Source: Adiantum capillus-veneris (Eukaryota > Streptophyta > Polypodiopsida > Polypodiales > Pteridaceae). Taken from it: a stretch of DNA of 64,000 nt. Made by a program: the position numbers and the translations under genes. Under the pieces are notes generated by a model that did no database searches, was not told where the DNA came from, and saw only the letters and a program-made list of their open reading frames with translations. The stretch lies in assembly GCA_014529385.2 (NCBI GenBank), contig CM043960.1, positions 73,693,410-73,757,409 of the forward strand. The letters run 5' to 3'. Shown here piece after piece: positions 53,901 to 64,000 of the stretch. Within the stretch, counting starts at the first letter, position 1, and every line of letters begins with the position of its first letter.

Positions 53901-54823
53901 CTAGCCTAGGTTAGGAAACTGGAAAAATCGACGTTGTTTGAAAAATTTGGAAAAATGAATTGGAAACTTAAAGTTCGAGAACTCACTAGCATCGATGTTT
54001 CAGGAAGATGCCGACGTTGAGTATCACAAGTTCAAAACCTTTGAGATAATGTAATTTGAGGCTTGTCACTTTTCAAATTTTGCTTTTCGATGCTACATGA
54101 TGAAGGCTTTTACTCCTCTATGAAAAAGAATCCAAAGGGGATGGGAACTTGCATGGGACTGCAATGGTGGCATCTTCTACATCAATGTGAAGAAGATCGG
54201 ATGCCTCTCATTTGATCTAAAGAAGCTTTGGTGTGGGGAAGAGCTGCGAGTGATTCAGCTTTATTACTTCCTTGGCACTACTAGAGATGACTACACTGTT
54301 ATATCATAAGATTTCCTTGACATGACCTTAAACGAATGGGTTTGCAATCAAGTGGTAAAGGTGATCCCTAGCTAGAGGATCAAACCCATCTTGGTCCCTG
54401 ATATCTTTCCTAAAAATAGAAGTCTTGTATTTTATGAACCCACAAAGATGTGTATAAGAGCTAATATTCAAATGAAATAGTAGGTTGCAAGAACCTCTCC
54501 ACAAATACCTATCGATACCACTATTTCCCTGGAAATCCAACTTTGAGAATCATCTAGTTTTTAGCAAATCCAACCTTTGTACATATCATGATAGAAGAAA
54601 AAGATGCTCATTTAACTTCTCAATGAGATTCCAACTTTGTATATATCTTGATATAAATAAAGTTAGGGAATCTTGAACTTAGTGAAGTTAGTTGCGTTAT
54701 AAAAAAAAGAAATTGTCTTGAGTTATGGAAGTTTAAAGCACTTGATATAGCAGTAAGTCTTTGAATCAAACCATCGACAAGTGTATTATTGTGTAGGTCT
54801 CGTCAAATGCTTTGTATACGGCC
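53901..54823 (+). other. Element F leader region with an unassigned coding-like stretch
   Basis: Between PBS and gag, a plus-strand reading from about 54123 to 54480 has only two stops in 119 codons: WELAWDCNGGIFYINVKKIG, CLSFDLKKLWCGEELRVIQL and LNEWVCNQVVKV. I do not recognise it as retrotransposon protein. The rest shows nothing identifiable. Confidence 0.35.
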
Positions 54824-55640
54824 CTACAAGAGAAAAAACTTCTCCTGAAATAAGCCCAACCACCCACATTCAAAGGCGAGGGAGCCCATGTTGAGCGTGA
54901 CGCTGAAGCCTGGATCGAGGCAATGGAAGACTATTTCTAAGCTACAGGAACCCAACCTGTAAACCAAACTATGCTCGCAATGTTTCGTCTTGCTAGCGAT
55001 GCAAAAATATGGTGGAAACAACATTGCAAGGACTTGGGTGTTTTAGGATCTTCCCAGTCTTGGGAGGAAAATAAAGAAGCCGTTACAACACGATATCTTC
55101 CACCTGCTCATCGTGATACCAAAATGAATGAATTTTTTGGTCTAAAGTAGTTACCTTTATTGGTGGGAGAGTATTACTCCAAATTTGTGACTTTGCAAAG
55201 AAATGCCCCAAAAATGTCGGCTGAACAACAGGTAGCACGGTTTTTTCAAGGGTTGAATCAACCATTGGATACACGCCTTGAAGCAATGATACCTATATCT
55301 CTCTAAGATGCTCTCTTAAGGGCAACACCTCTTGCCAAGGAAACAAATAGGACTCAAGGAAGAGGAAACTTTAGAAGCCAAAGGGCCAGACCCAACAATT
55401 GGAGCCCCAGACCTATTAATCAAGCTTATCAACCTGGCCCTATAGCAACAATAGCTACAGTAACTCAACTGCAACATCCAAATGTTTGTTGCTACGAGTG
55501 TGATGATCTAGGTCATTATAGGAGTCAATGTCTTAGAAGAATCATAGCAACAAACACAAATTCCATTCTTGTAGCACAAAATGGTAGAGATCGAACTATT
55601 CGTTGTGAAGGAAGGAATGCAAGAAGAGGATGTGGAAGAG
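54824..55640 (+). pseudogene. gag: Element F gag
   Basis: DAEAWIEAMEDYF, FRLASDAKIWWKQHCKDLG, SWEENKEAVTTRYLPPAHRD and YYSKFVTLQRNAPKMSAEQQ form a typical gag capsid, with stops near 54938, 55148 and 55304. A perfect C-C-H-C knuckle, CYECDDLGHYRSQC, lies at 55490-55531. Confidence 0.82.
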
Positions 55641-56060
55641 GAGAAATGGCTCAAACTCATGCCATTATTATGGAAGAACCAATAGTGGGAGACCAAGCCA
55701 AAGAGAGAGCAACTCTGCATGCCGCAATTGACAACCCCAGTGCTCGCCAACAATATGCAGTCATTCAAGCACCAGGGTCTCGCCAAGGTGAAAAAATTGA
55801 ATTTTTAATTGATTGTAGAAGTTTACACTCGTTTATCTCTCCTAAATGCATGAGAAAGATAAAAATAAACCAATATCCTGCTGGGAGACTAATTGTGGAA
55901 CTAGCAAATGGGAAGGAAGTCCTAACTCTTCATACAGCAGGACAGGTAGAATTTGAACTAGGGAGATACTCTACTTCTGCAAACTTTTGCACTACCTTCA
56001 GGCATTTATGATGGTATCTTAGGAATGGACTGGTTGAAACAAAATCAAGCTCATATTCAT
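55641..56060 (+). pseudogene. Element F aspartic protease
   Basis: KIEFLIDCRSLHSFISPKCM is the catalytic loop, with D-C-R instead of D-T/S-G; LIVELANGKEVLTL and GQVEFELG follow. The last strand ([16 protein letters not shown], about 56010-56060) is in a shifted frame. The Gly loss suggests inactivity. Confidence 0.78.
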
Positions 56061-57170
56061 TGTGCACAAGGGAAGTTTACCTTTACAGACAAATAGGGAA
56101 TGAAGTTTTAGTTCAAGGAAATAATGGGAATCCAAAAGCTCACTTGCTCAAGGCTAGTAGACTTCTTAAGGGATTACGAAAGGGTCAACAAATCTATGCA
56201 GTTAAACTCAACAAGGTAGAGGACACAGATTCAAACTTTCAGCCTAATTGGTTGAGAGAGTATTCAGATGTGTTTCTTGAAGATCTTACAAGTCTTCCAC
56301 CATCTAGAGAGGTTGACCACAAGATAGAGACTATCTCTGGTTGTGAACCTATTTTGAAAATACCATACAAGATGTCACTCCCTGAGGCAATTGAGCTTAA
56401 AGAGCAACTTATTGAGCAAGGATTTATCCGACCATGTACTTGTCATTGGGGTGCTCCAGTCCTTTTCCAAAAGAACAAGGATGGTTATTTACGACTTTGC
56501 ATAGACTACCATGGTCTTAATCATGTCATCGTTAAGAACAAGTATCCTATTCCTAGAACTGATGAACTCTTGGATAGGATACACGGAGCTAAGATCTTCA
56601 CAAATATTGATCTTCGCTCTGGATATTATCATATAAGAATAAAAGAATGAGACATTCCAAAGACAGTTTTCAATACTAGGTATGGAAATTATGAGTTCAC
56701 AGTAATGTCTTTTGGTCTTACTAACGCTCCCTCAAGCTTCAATCGACTAATGTAGGATATTTAGACCTTGCCTGGATGATTTTGTCTTGGTTTTATTTGA
56801 TGATATTTTGATCTACTCTAAAGATGAGGCGGATCATGAAAAGCATGTTCGTAAAGTATTACAGCTCTTACGTCAACATTAGCTTTATGCTAAGAAGAGT
56901 AAATGTACCTTTTTTGTGTCTCAAGTCACCTATCTTGGCTTTATTATATCTTCCAAAATAATATCAATTGACCCAGATAAAGTTAAGAACATCGTAGAAT
57001 GGCCTCAGCCTACTTCCGTCAGTGAAATAAGGGGATTTCTTGGGATCACAGGATGGTACCAGATATTTGTGAAGGATTATGCTCTCATTGCGGCACCTGT
57101 AACAGAGTTATTAAAGAAAGGGATCAGAATCGAGTGGAGAGCCGAACACGAGGCCAATTTTGCAAAGCTA
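56061..57170 (+). pseudogene. Element F reverse transcriptase
   Basis: [73 protein letters not shown] and [14 protein letters not shown] (F-D-D) are seen, then SQVTYLGFIISSKIISIDPD of the thumb. Stops occur at 56648, 56753 and 56881. Confidence 0.88.
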
Positions 57171-57690
57171 AAAGGTTACCTAGTATTAGCTCCTATTCTC
57201 AAGTTTCCAGATTTCAATAAAGAGTTTGAAGTTATAACTGATGCTAGCAAACTCGCTTGAGGGGGAGTACTTACTCAAGAAGGTAGACCTGTAGCCTATA
57301 CTTCTCAAAAGCTTGGAGATCATGAGAAGAATTACCCAAACCATGACTTGGAACTCTTAGCAATCATCCATGCATTAAATTTATGGAGACATCATCTTCT
57401 CAGTCGTCGCAAATTTCAATTAGTTATTGATCATAAAAGCTTGAAGTGAATCTTTACACAAACCAATCTCAACATGAGGAAAAGGAGATGGATTGAGCTT
57501 CTTCAAGAATACGATGTTGACATAAAGTTTAGACCTAGGAAGGACATTGTAGTTGCGGACGGGGGTAGCCCCAAAGCTTTCCTTAGTGCTATCTCTATAC
57601 CCAATAATCCTATATGGGAGAAAATCAAGGAAGCAGCCTTGAAAGACCCAGATTATCAACAGTTTTCTTGGAAGATTCAATAAGGCATAG
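57171..57690 (+). pseudogene. Element F RNase H
   Basis: EFEVITDASKLA (Asp), RPVAYTSQKLGDHEKNYPNH, DLELLAIIHALNLWRHHLL (Glu) and QLVIDHKSLK (Asp) are present with stops at 57258 and 57447. FRPRKDIVVADGGSP replaces the usual N-x-x-A-D-x-L-S-R, with L-S lost. Confidence 0.85.
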
Positions 57691-58413
57691 CACTTGAAGC
57701 AAATATCATATCATTAAAGGATTACTCTGTTCAAGAGGGATGTGTTTATTTTCAACAAAGGCTTTGTGTACCTAAGGACCCAACACTGAAGAAAGAAATC
57801 CTTGGAGGCTCATGATAGCCCAACGTCAGGACACCCTGGGTATGCAAATACCCTAAATGTTGTTAGAAGAAGCTACTTTTGGCCAAGAATGAATGGGGAC
57901 GTTATTCGCTATGTGAAGCAATGTCTCTCATGCCAATGGATTAAAGCTAAAAGAATCAAGCTACCTGGACAGCTTCAACCTCTTCATATACCCCAAATGA
58001 AGTGGGAATGTATCAGTATGGACTTTGTCAAGGGATTACACTCTGTTGGAGGCTATGACTTAGTATTTGTTGTTGTTGATGTGATCACTAAGGTATAAGC
58101 CCTCCTGATGCCTGTAAAAACCACCTTCACTGCCTCGAACATTAGCCGAATATTTTTGAAGGAAATATTTAGACTTCATGGTCTACCGAAGAGAATTGTT
58201 AGCGACAGGGATGCGAAATTTACTTCAAAGTTTTGGACTTCACTCTTTCAAGCCATCGGAACACAGCTGTGTTTTAGCACAGCATATCATCCTCAGACAG
58301 ATTGTCAGACTGAAAGAGTAAACCAGGTGATTGAGTACATTCTTAGAGCATATTGTTCATAGGAAGCAAAGAAATGGATCCAAGATATACCTTTGGTTGA
58401 ATATGCCTATAAA
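57691..58413 (+). pseudogene. Element F integrase, truncated by R2
   Basis: The H-H-C-C domain is HDSPTSGHPGYANTLNVVRR with YVKQCLSCQ. The core has ECISMDFVKGL (Asp), RIVSDRDAKFTSKFW (Asp) and CQTERVNQVIEYILRA (Glu). One stop falls after VDVITKV. The reading ends at LVEYAYK, where R2 begins; the C-terminal module is missing. Confidence 0.88.
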
Positions 58414-60030
58414 TGTAAGGTCTCTGCCACCCTTAGAAAGGGGATCCCCATGTAATGGAATAAATATCAGGCCATTTTGGTCATAAACAAAAAGTTACTA
58501 TTTTTGGCAGTTTTTCCAGCTTTGATGAGCCAATGTTAAATATATTATTGTCAGATTTGCAAAAATAAAATTTTTACTTGTTTATCATTTTCGTCCAAAA
58601 ATAGAAAGTTTTGAGGTACTTACACCCACCTAGATGCGATCGTCTCGTCTAAATCTATCCCGTCCTGAATTTCCATAAAAATAGATGTCTATCTCGAAAA
58701 CTACTAAGTATAGCAAATGCGTACATCTGAAACCTTAGTCTGTCATCCTCAAGCTCGTTTTTAATAGAAAGTTTTAGAATTGAATTCTAACAAGCCAAGC
58801 TCACTTTAGACAATTAAATTTCATCCTAATGTTAATAAATTAAATCACAAGCCTAAGGTATTCATATGTATGAATGTGCATGAGCATCTATGTGCATGTG
58901 TATGTATGGGTATGTGTATGTATGACTATAAATAACCCATGGCCATAGCCCATCTCTTATGGTATGTTGACCCTAAGCATGGGTAAGTACATGAGGTGTA
59001 TCACTCAATAGGGTAAAAGGGGACACCTCTAGTGGTAAGTGAGAGGCTTGTGACACCTCTAATCCTTGGTTTGGCAAGATGGGCCAAAAAGGGAGGTATG
59101 GGAATGCCTTGGACCACAAGCAACCTCCAAACCCCTATGTAAAGGCCATTCACACTCATTTTTATACACACTTGAACACACTTGGGAGAAGGGAGCTCTT
59201 CTGCTGTGGCAATGAACTTGGTGGCTTCTACATCAAAGCTTTGAGAGATCAATACCTCCAAAGCACATTGGGTGTTCAAATCTTTAATCAAGCTATTATC
59301 GATCTCTTCTCTCAATTGGAATCCTTTCCAATTGCTACTCTACTATTAAATGCTATACTCTTATTTACCTATCCTCAATTGGAAATCAACAATCATTATA
59401 TCTATTTTATGGTGATTTCTCTACATTACAAAGTAATGAAGATCTCACCTCTCGATTACATAATTGATTGTGTTGAATGCATGCACAATTCTTCATCAAT
59501 GTAACCTAAATATTTGCATGAATTAGCTAAGAATATTCAAGAATTGTCCAACTAAAATGATGGATTGTTCTTACAAGTATATATAAGTGATTAATCATGA
59601 GATTAGTGCATAAATGGATGGTGTCAATGAGTATTGTCTATTAGAACTCACATAAAATTTATTGCCTACCATCAGCATAAATCATTGGAATAGAAGTGTA
59701 AGAATAGATGAAATTAACATTCCAACAACCTTATTATCATTTTTTTTTTGCACAATTAGTTCTTACGCATTTTCAAGTTCGCTAGAGACAAGATGGCCCT
59801 AAAAAGGACCCGTGTTAGCGAGACTCACAATGATGAGGCTAGCACTAGCCGAGAAGCTGATAAAGGAAAAAGAATTGCCTTGGAGGATGTACCACCAAAC
59901 TTGCCAGGCAATGGTCCTACATTAGACAAGGTTGGAAATTATTTTGATAAGTATTTGCATTCATTGCATAGACGATAGAGTAGAAAAAGGGAAAACAATC
60001 TCTTTGGATCATAAAACCATCACGCTTACA
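58414..60030 (+). repeat. Direct repeat R2 (LTR-like, about 1.6 kb)
   Basis: It starts TGTAAGGTCTCTGCC inside the element F integrase and ends near GCTTACA. It is collinear with R1 throughout, including the TATA-box position (here TATGTAAA, about 59137). Its 61-codon frame is open (see next entry). The flanks (ATAAA left, CTAGT right) are not a target duplication, so the right side may be rearranged. Confidence 0.7.
59793..59978 (+). CDS. Small open frame in R2, possible gag start
   Basis: 61 codons, beginning MALKRTRVSETHNDEASTSR and ending YLHSLHRR. The same frame exists in R1 (52832-53017) with one stop. Changes are spread over the frame while its start and stop are kept. It has a charged, hydrophilic composition and could be the N-terminus of a gag or an LTR-borne small protein. 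No homolog is recognised. Confidence 0.35.
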   Translation: MALKRTRVSETHNDEASTSREADKGKRIALEDVPPNLPGNGPTLDKVGNYFDKYLHSLHRR

Positions 60031-62040
60031 CTAGTAGGAGAAAGGATAGATTTCCTACTCTCAATTGAATGATCACTCTCTCTTACAATGGCATAGAGTT
60101 CCCTTGCTAATCACCCCTAATAAAACACATGCATATGCATAAGACAATGAGCTTCCACTCAAGAGCTCCTTCTAGAGAGGTTGAGCTTGGCTTCTCAAGC
60201 TATAGCATAGTGCTCTTGCTTACGAATCCCCCTTTTTGTGCTAGCTCCACCCTCCTTTTACAACAATTTTGAGGGCTAGGGTTACTCCTCTAACCATGGT
60301 TGGGTTAGATTTTCAGCACTTATCTAATTTCTTTTGCTTGGAATTATCAAGAAGTTGGTGGGGATAGATGAAGAAGAGAGAGAGGAGAGAAGTGGAGGTG
60401 ATAGGTCTTTTCATAGTAGGTTAGTGTTAGTAAATTAGTAGAGTTAGTATTTTTATTTATTTACAAATGGAATTGGATATTTACAATGGGAGTATCCAAG
60501 TAGGATATAGATAAGGAAGAAAAACTCTTAAGAGGTAAGAAAAGATGGATTTCTTACAAGGTTGATGCTCCAAGTGTCTTGTGTAGGGAAAATTTTGACG
60601 CTTGTTGAAGGTCCACTAGCTTTGACGGTACGTTTTTTTCACTCTTGACCTTCCTTTGGGAGCCAAGGTAACTGAACATGAGTAATCAATCACCATGATG
60701 CTGTCTTTCAAGAGAAGAGGCTGAATTTTGTGGTTTTTTTGAGAGATATGGGTAATATGAAAGAGGAAAAATGAGACTAGGTGGTCAATTTTGGAGTGGA
60801 AGTGTGTATAGGAGACATGAGTTTACCATGGTTTCTCTTATTCTTCAAGGTTGAGAAGAAGGTGAGTAGGGTGCAGAGAGGAGTGGTGAGAGAGGTGGGG
60901 ATGATGAGTGGAGAAGTGTGTGTGAAAGAGGAAAATGATAAAGTGGAAGAGGGAGTGTGGCTGCATAGCATGGGCAAACTGGGGTCCACCAATAAAATTA
61001 TAGCTCACAGCTCCTAGCTCAAAAAAATATGAAAAAATATGAGGTAAAAGTTTAGCTCACGAGCTACAACTTTTGGTTGTAACACCTTTTCAAATTCGGG
61101 GAGCATATGATCTTTAAAAATTCAGCAAAACCGACTTTTTTTTCCACTACACAAAGTCCTTGTGAGGTCCTTCTTTGGATGATTCTTTTGAATACCTCCA
61201 AGAGTGAGCTCCCCATGGTGCATGCATGCATGCCACATACCCTCGATCTTATTTGATAGGTCTATCATTGAAGATATTGTTGAGATCATGATATAAGTGA
61301 ATAGTACATCTAAGAAAATCAAATATTGAGGGGTCTAAAAAAATATGTACATGTCAAATATAAATAATATAGGTGGAAAAAATATAAAGGGGTCAAAATA
61401 AATCTCTCTCATTATAAGTCTACCATAAAAAGATGAATATTTTTGGTGGTCTAATTTATGAGAGTAATAGAGAATAGATGTAGGAAGGAAAAAATGACAA
61501 TAGTGAAAAAATATACACATAAATAAACTAGTTTTTTTGGATTTTTGTTGGGATGGAGTTACACCAGAAATAAGAGAAGCTTGCATGAAATTATTTTTAT
61601 ATGGAATAAAGAGTATGAAAAATGGTAAGAAAAAATATGGTAATGGTGAGTCAATGTACATAACATAAATAACACACCATAGGTAGAAATATGTAGATAA
61701 ATACCAAAATAATTATGAAAAATCCATTTATTTAGGCCCTTTACACAATGAAATATTTACACACAAATGGGCCATAATATACTTTTATTTTTCTATTTTC
61801 TTATTTTTTTTTGGCTCAACTAGCCCAGTGATTAGCTAATTGAGGGTTTTTAAGAAGATATGGGAAAAGTCCCCTAACTCACACACACCTATATAAGTGA
61901 AATGGTAGGGATAACCAAAATGTTTGAGTGATTTGATAGGGTGAGATAGCTTACTGTGGCAATTATGGAAAGCTGAAAAACGGCTATCAGTATATAGATG
62001 CTAGTGAGCGTGGTCGCACTATTCCCCTTATAAATCCTCT
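60031..62040. other. AT-rich unresolved repeat (family D-like)
   Basis: No gene is recognised in these 2 kb. The 60040-61100 part shows patchy likeness to 47940-49170. Segment 61330-61800 is very AT-rich with homopurine stretches. The last 80 bases before 62040 lead without a marked boundary into C-family pol. Confidence 0.4.
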
Positions 62041-62056
62041 TGCTTTTGATAAGTAA

Positions 62057-62890
62057 ATGAAGAGCTCAATTTCTACGTACATGATTTTTGTCAAAGAGTC
62101 TCTAAAAGATGCTAATGTTTCATCAAATGTAAATGGTATGAATCAAGAAGAGTTAGACTTGTCTACTATTCTAAAAGGATTCCAAGATGTGTTCATCGAT
62201 GATATCCCTATGGACTTACCTCAAAAAGGAGGGGATGATGACCATATTATTGAGATCCTTCTAGGGATCTCACCACCTAGCAAGCCTCCTTATCGAGTCT
62301 CACAAGCTCAACAAGAGGAGATCATGAGGCAAGTAGAGGAATTGGTAGACAAAGGGATGGTGAGTCCTAGATCCTCTCCCTTTTGTTCTCTAGTACTTTT
62401 AGTGCAAAAGAAAGATGGTACATACCGTATGTGTGTGGACTATCGAGCACTAAACCATATCACTATCAAAAATAGATTTTCCATGCCTCGGGTAGAATAT
62501 TTGTTTGATAAGCTACAAGGATATACCTACTTTAGTAGGATTGAACTTAAGAGTGTCTATCATCAAATAAGGATAGTGGATGAAGATATCCTAAAGACCG
62601 TGTAATTTCATACAACGTTGGGTCTTTATGAATATCTAGTCATGCCTTTTGCCTTGACTATTGTACTAGCTACGTCCAATCGTCTAATGGAGAAAGTTTT
62701 TAGACCTTATTGTAGATTCAATGGAGTGTTATTTGATGATACCATCATCTACTCCAAGTCTTTGGAGACATCTCCAAGTGATTTTTCAAGCATTAAGAGC
62801 AAATAAGATTTTTTCTCAACCAAAAGAAAAGTGAATTTTTCCTTCAAGAGATTCAATAGCTAGGTCATATTATCTCTCAAGATGGTATCT
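62057..62890 (+). pseudogene. Element H reverse transcriptase
   Basis: One open frame of 182 codons (62057-62605) holds FQDVFIDDIPMDLPQKGGDD, PPYRVSQAQQEEIMRQVEEL, VLLVQKKDGTYRMCVDYRAL and YFSRIELKSVYHQIRI. After a stop come LYEYLVMPFALTIVL and GVLFDDTIIYSKS (F-D-D). The thumb lies at 62810-62890 (KVNFSFKRFN...). Compared with C1, fewer stops are present. Confidence 0.87.
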
Positions 62891-63500
62891 GTATGAATCC
62901 ATCGAATTTAGAGGTAATAAAATCATGGCCTAACCCAAGGAATCTACATGAGCTAAGAATATTTATTGGTATGTGTACATACTATAGACGCTTCATAGCA
63001 AAATTCTCTCAAGTAGCAGGACCACTACACGACTTAGCTAAGAATAACGTTAAGTATGTACTGATTGCTAGGGAGTAAGATACTTTTGATAAGATCAAAG
63101 AGAAGCTTAATTTCCAACTAGTCCTCATACTTTTGGATCTCTCAAAGCCATTTGAGGTCCAATGTGATGCTTGTGGTGATTGCCTTGGAGCAGTTTTTCT
63201 TCAAGAAGGGCATGCCATAGCATATGAGAGCCAAAGGCTCAATACTAATGAACAAGTCTTGGGCATTTATGAAAATGAGATTTTAGTTGTTCTACATGCC
63301 CTGGACACATGCAAGCACTACTTATTGGGGACTCCATTCATTCTACGAACCGATCACCAAAGTCTCAAGTATGTCATGACGTAAACCAAACATACTTGAC
63401 GTAAACCAAGCTTTTTGACAAACAAATGAGGTGGGAAAACTTCTTTCGCAATTTAAATTTCATATTGCTCACATTGGTCGATGCACTTTCACGATGACCA
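62891..63500 (+). pseudogene. Element H RNase H
   Basis: PRNLHELRIFIGMCTYYRRF precedes the domain. PFEVQCDACGDCLGAVFLQE (Asp), YENEILVVLHALDTCKHYLL (Glu) and PFILRTDHQSLKYVM (Asp) are intact. A stop at 63382 and disordered sequence follow. The residue after the first Asp is normal for the family. Confidence 0.87.
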
Positions 63501-64000
63501 AAAGTTAATGCGGTGTCTATAGCTACTCACAATGATCTAACTTCTATGATAGATGAGTATGCTACTGACCCTGACTTTAGAGACATGATGCCAACCCGTG
63601 CTTTGGGGAAGGAAGAGGAACCATTCACCTGCAGGATGGTTATCTTCTCCACAGAAATAGGCTATGTGTTACACATTCCCTTTGTGAGAAAGTTATGTAT
63701 GAATCCCATGCTCCTCCATATCTGGGGCATAGAGGTATTCAACCTACTCTTCTTGGAGTAGAGAGATACTTCTATTGGCCTACCATGAACGTGGACATAC
63801 AAGAGTATTTTTCAAAATGTGTAGTATGCCAAAAGATCAAGTATGATAGAGGGAAGCAACCTCGATTACTCTAGCCATTGCCTATTCCAAATTCACCATG
63901 GGAGAGTATATCCATGGATTTCATCTTTGGATTACCCTAGTCTATCCATGGGAATACAGAAATATGGACAATAGTTGATAGGTTTAGCAGCGCAAGGACA
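63501..64000 (+). pseudogene. Element H integrase zinc-binding domain and core start
   Basis: In shifting frames: ESHAPPYLGHRGIQPTLLGV, ERYFYWPTMNVDIQEYFSKC and VVCQKIKYDRGKQPR give a complete H-H-C-C domain. SPWESISMDFIFGLP contains the first core Asp. The window ends before the second. Confidence 0.8.

Larger units (their letters stand above)
53068..58413 (+). mobile_element. Element F: Ty3/gypsy retrotransposon (chromovirus-like)
   Basis: Candidate LTR, PBS (TGGTATCAGATC, 53889-53900), gag, zinc knuckle, protease, RT, RNase H and integrase on the plus strand. It is cut at 58413 inside the integrase by repeat R2 and never resumes. About a dozen stops and frameshifts are present. Confidence 0.85.
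62041..64000 (+). mobile_element. Element H: C-family gypsy pol, runs off the window
   Basis: RT, RNase H and the first part of integrase are present; gag and protease are absent. It aligns with C1 from CTTTTGATAAGT (62032) onward. Since LTR C2 and its leader break off at 51445 in the same orientation, H may be the resumed body of C2 after about 10.6 kb of inserted or rearranged DNA. Confidence 0.82.

Noticed and set aside
51446-60030. R1 and R2 as the two LTRs of element F
   Set aside because: No PBS follows R1; a PBS and another LTR-like end occur 0.8 kb later (53886-53889), and R2 cuts the integrase in the middle instead of following a polypurine tract.

Overview
The window looks like intergenic DNA from a large, repeat-rich land-plant nuclear genome. 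Every recognisable coding segment belongs to plant-type LTR retrotransposons (Ty3/gypsy and Ty1/copia). The priming sites match plant usage: tRNA-Asp type for the Tat/Athila-like family B, initiator-Met type for the others. No host gene, tRNA, rRNA or prokaryotic feature was recognised. Nearly all elements carry stops, frameshifts and nested insertions, as in slowly purged genomes such as gymnosperms, ferns or lycophytes. The species cannot be named from the sequence.

Layout. 1-372: an LTR-like repeat (family E). 591-1902: a TTAA-flanked DNA transposon, copy 1. 2263-6484: element A, a Ty3/gypsy Tat-type gag-pol with a second, archaeal-type RNase H, cut off in its integrase. 6485-20873: element B (+), a gypsy element lacking its 5' end. 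It has gag, protease, RT, RNase H, two tandem integrase zinc-binding modules, integrase, a second protease-like domain, a spacer with phased palindromes, a downstream open reading frame (ORF X) and a truncated 3' LTR. It is interrupted by TTAA transposon copy 2 (12244-13205) and by a solo LTR with a perfect 5-bp target duplication (18204-18925). 20874-37214: element B' (-), a better preserved relative joined tail to tail with B. It has a complete 5' LTR, a PBS, a 2-kb palindrome-bearing leader, gag-pol, a spacer and ORF X.

37215-38793: copia element J (-), whose LTR abuts B'. 39216-42430: degraded copia element I (+). 42443-47116: gypsy element C1 (+). 47117-49197: a repeat block of unknown class, rich in tandem duplications. 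49198-51445: the 5' LTR, PBS and leader start of a second C-family element (C2). 51446-53062 and 58414-60030: two 1.6-kb direct repeats (R1, R2). 53068-58413: a chromovirus-like gypsy element F between them. 60031-62040: unresolved AT-rich repeat. 62041-64000: C-family pol (H), possibly the resumption of C2, running off the end of the window.

The B/B' family is the most interesting content. Its leader, post-pol spacer and LTR carry a 22-bp palindrome (half-site GTAAATAATCG followed by its reverse complement), repeated about every 285 bp. It also carries a duplicated H-H-C-C module, a second retropepsin-like domain after integrase, and ORF X, which encodes an unrecognised N-terminal domain, an acidic linker and a coiled coil. 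Because the same architecture occurs in two independently decayed copies, it is a family trait and not an accident of one copy.
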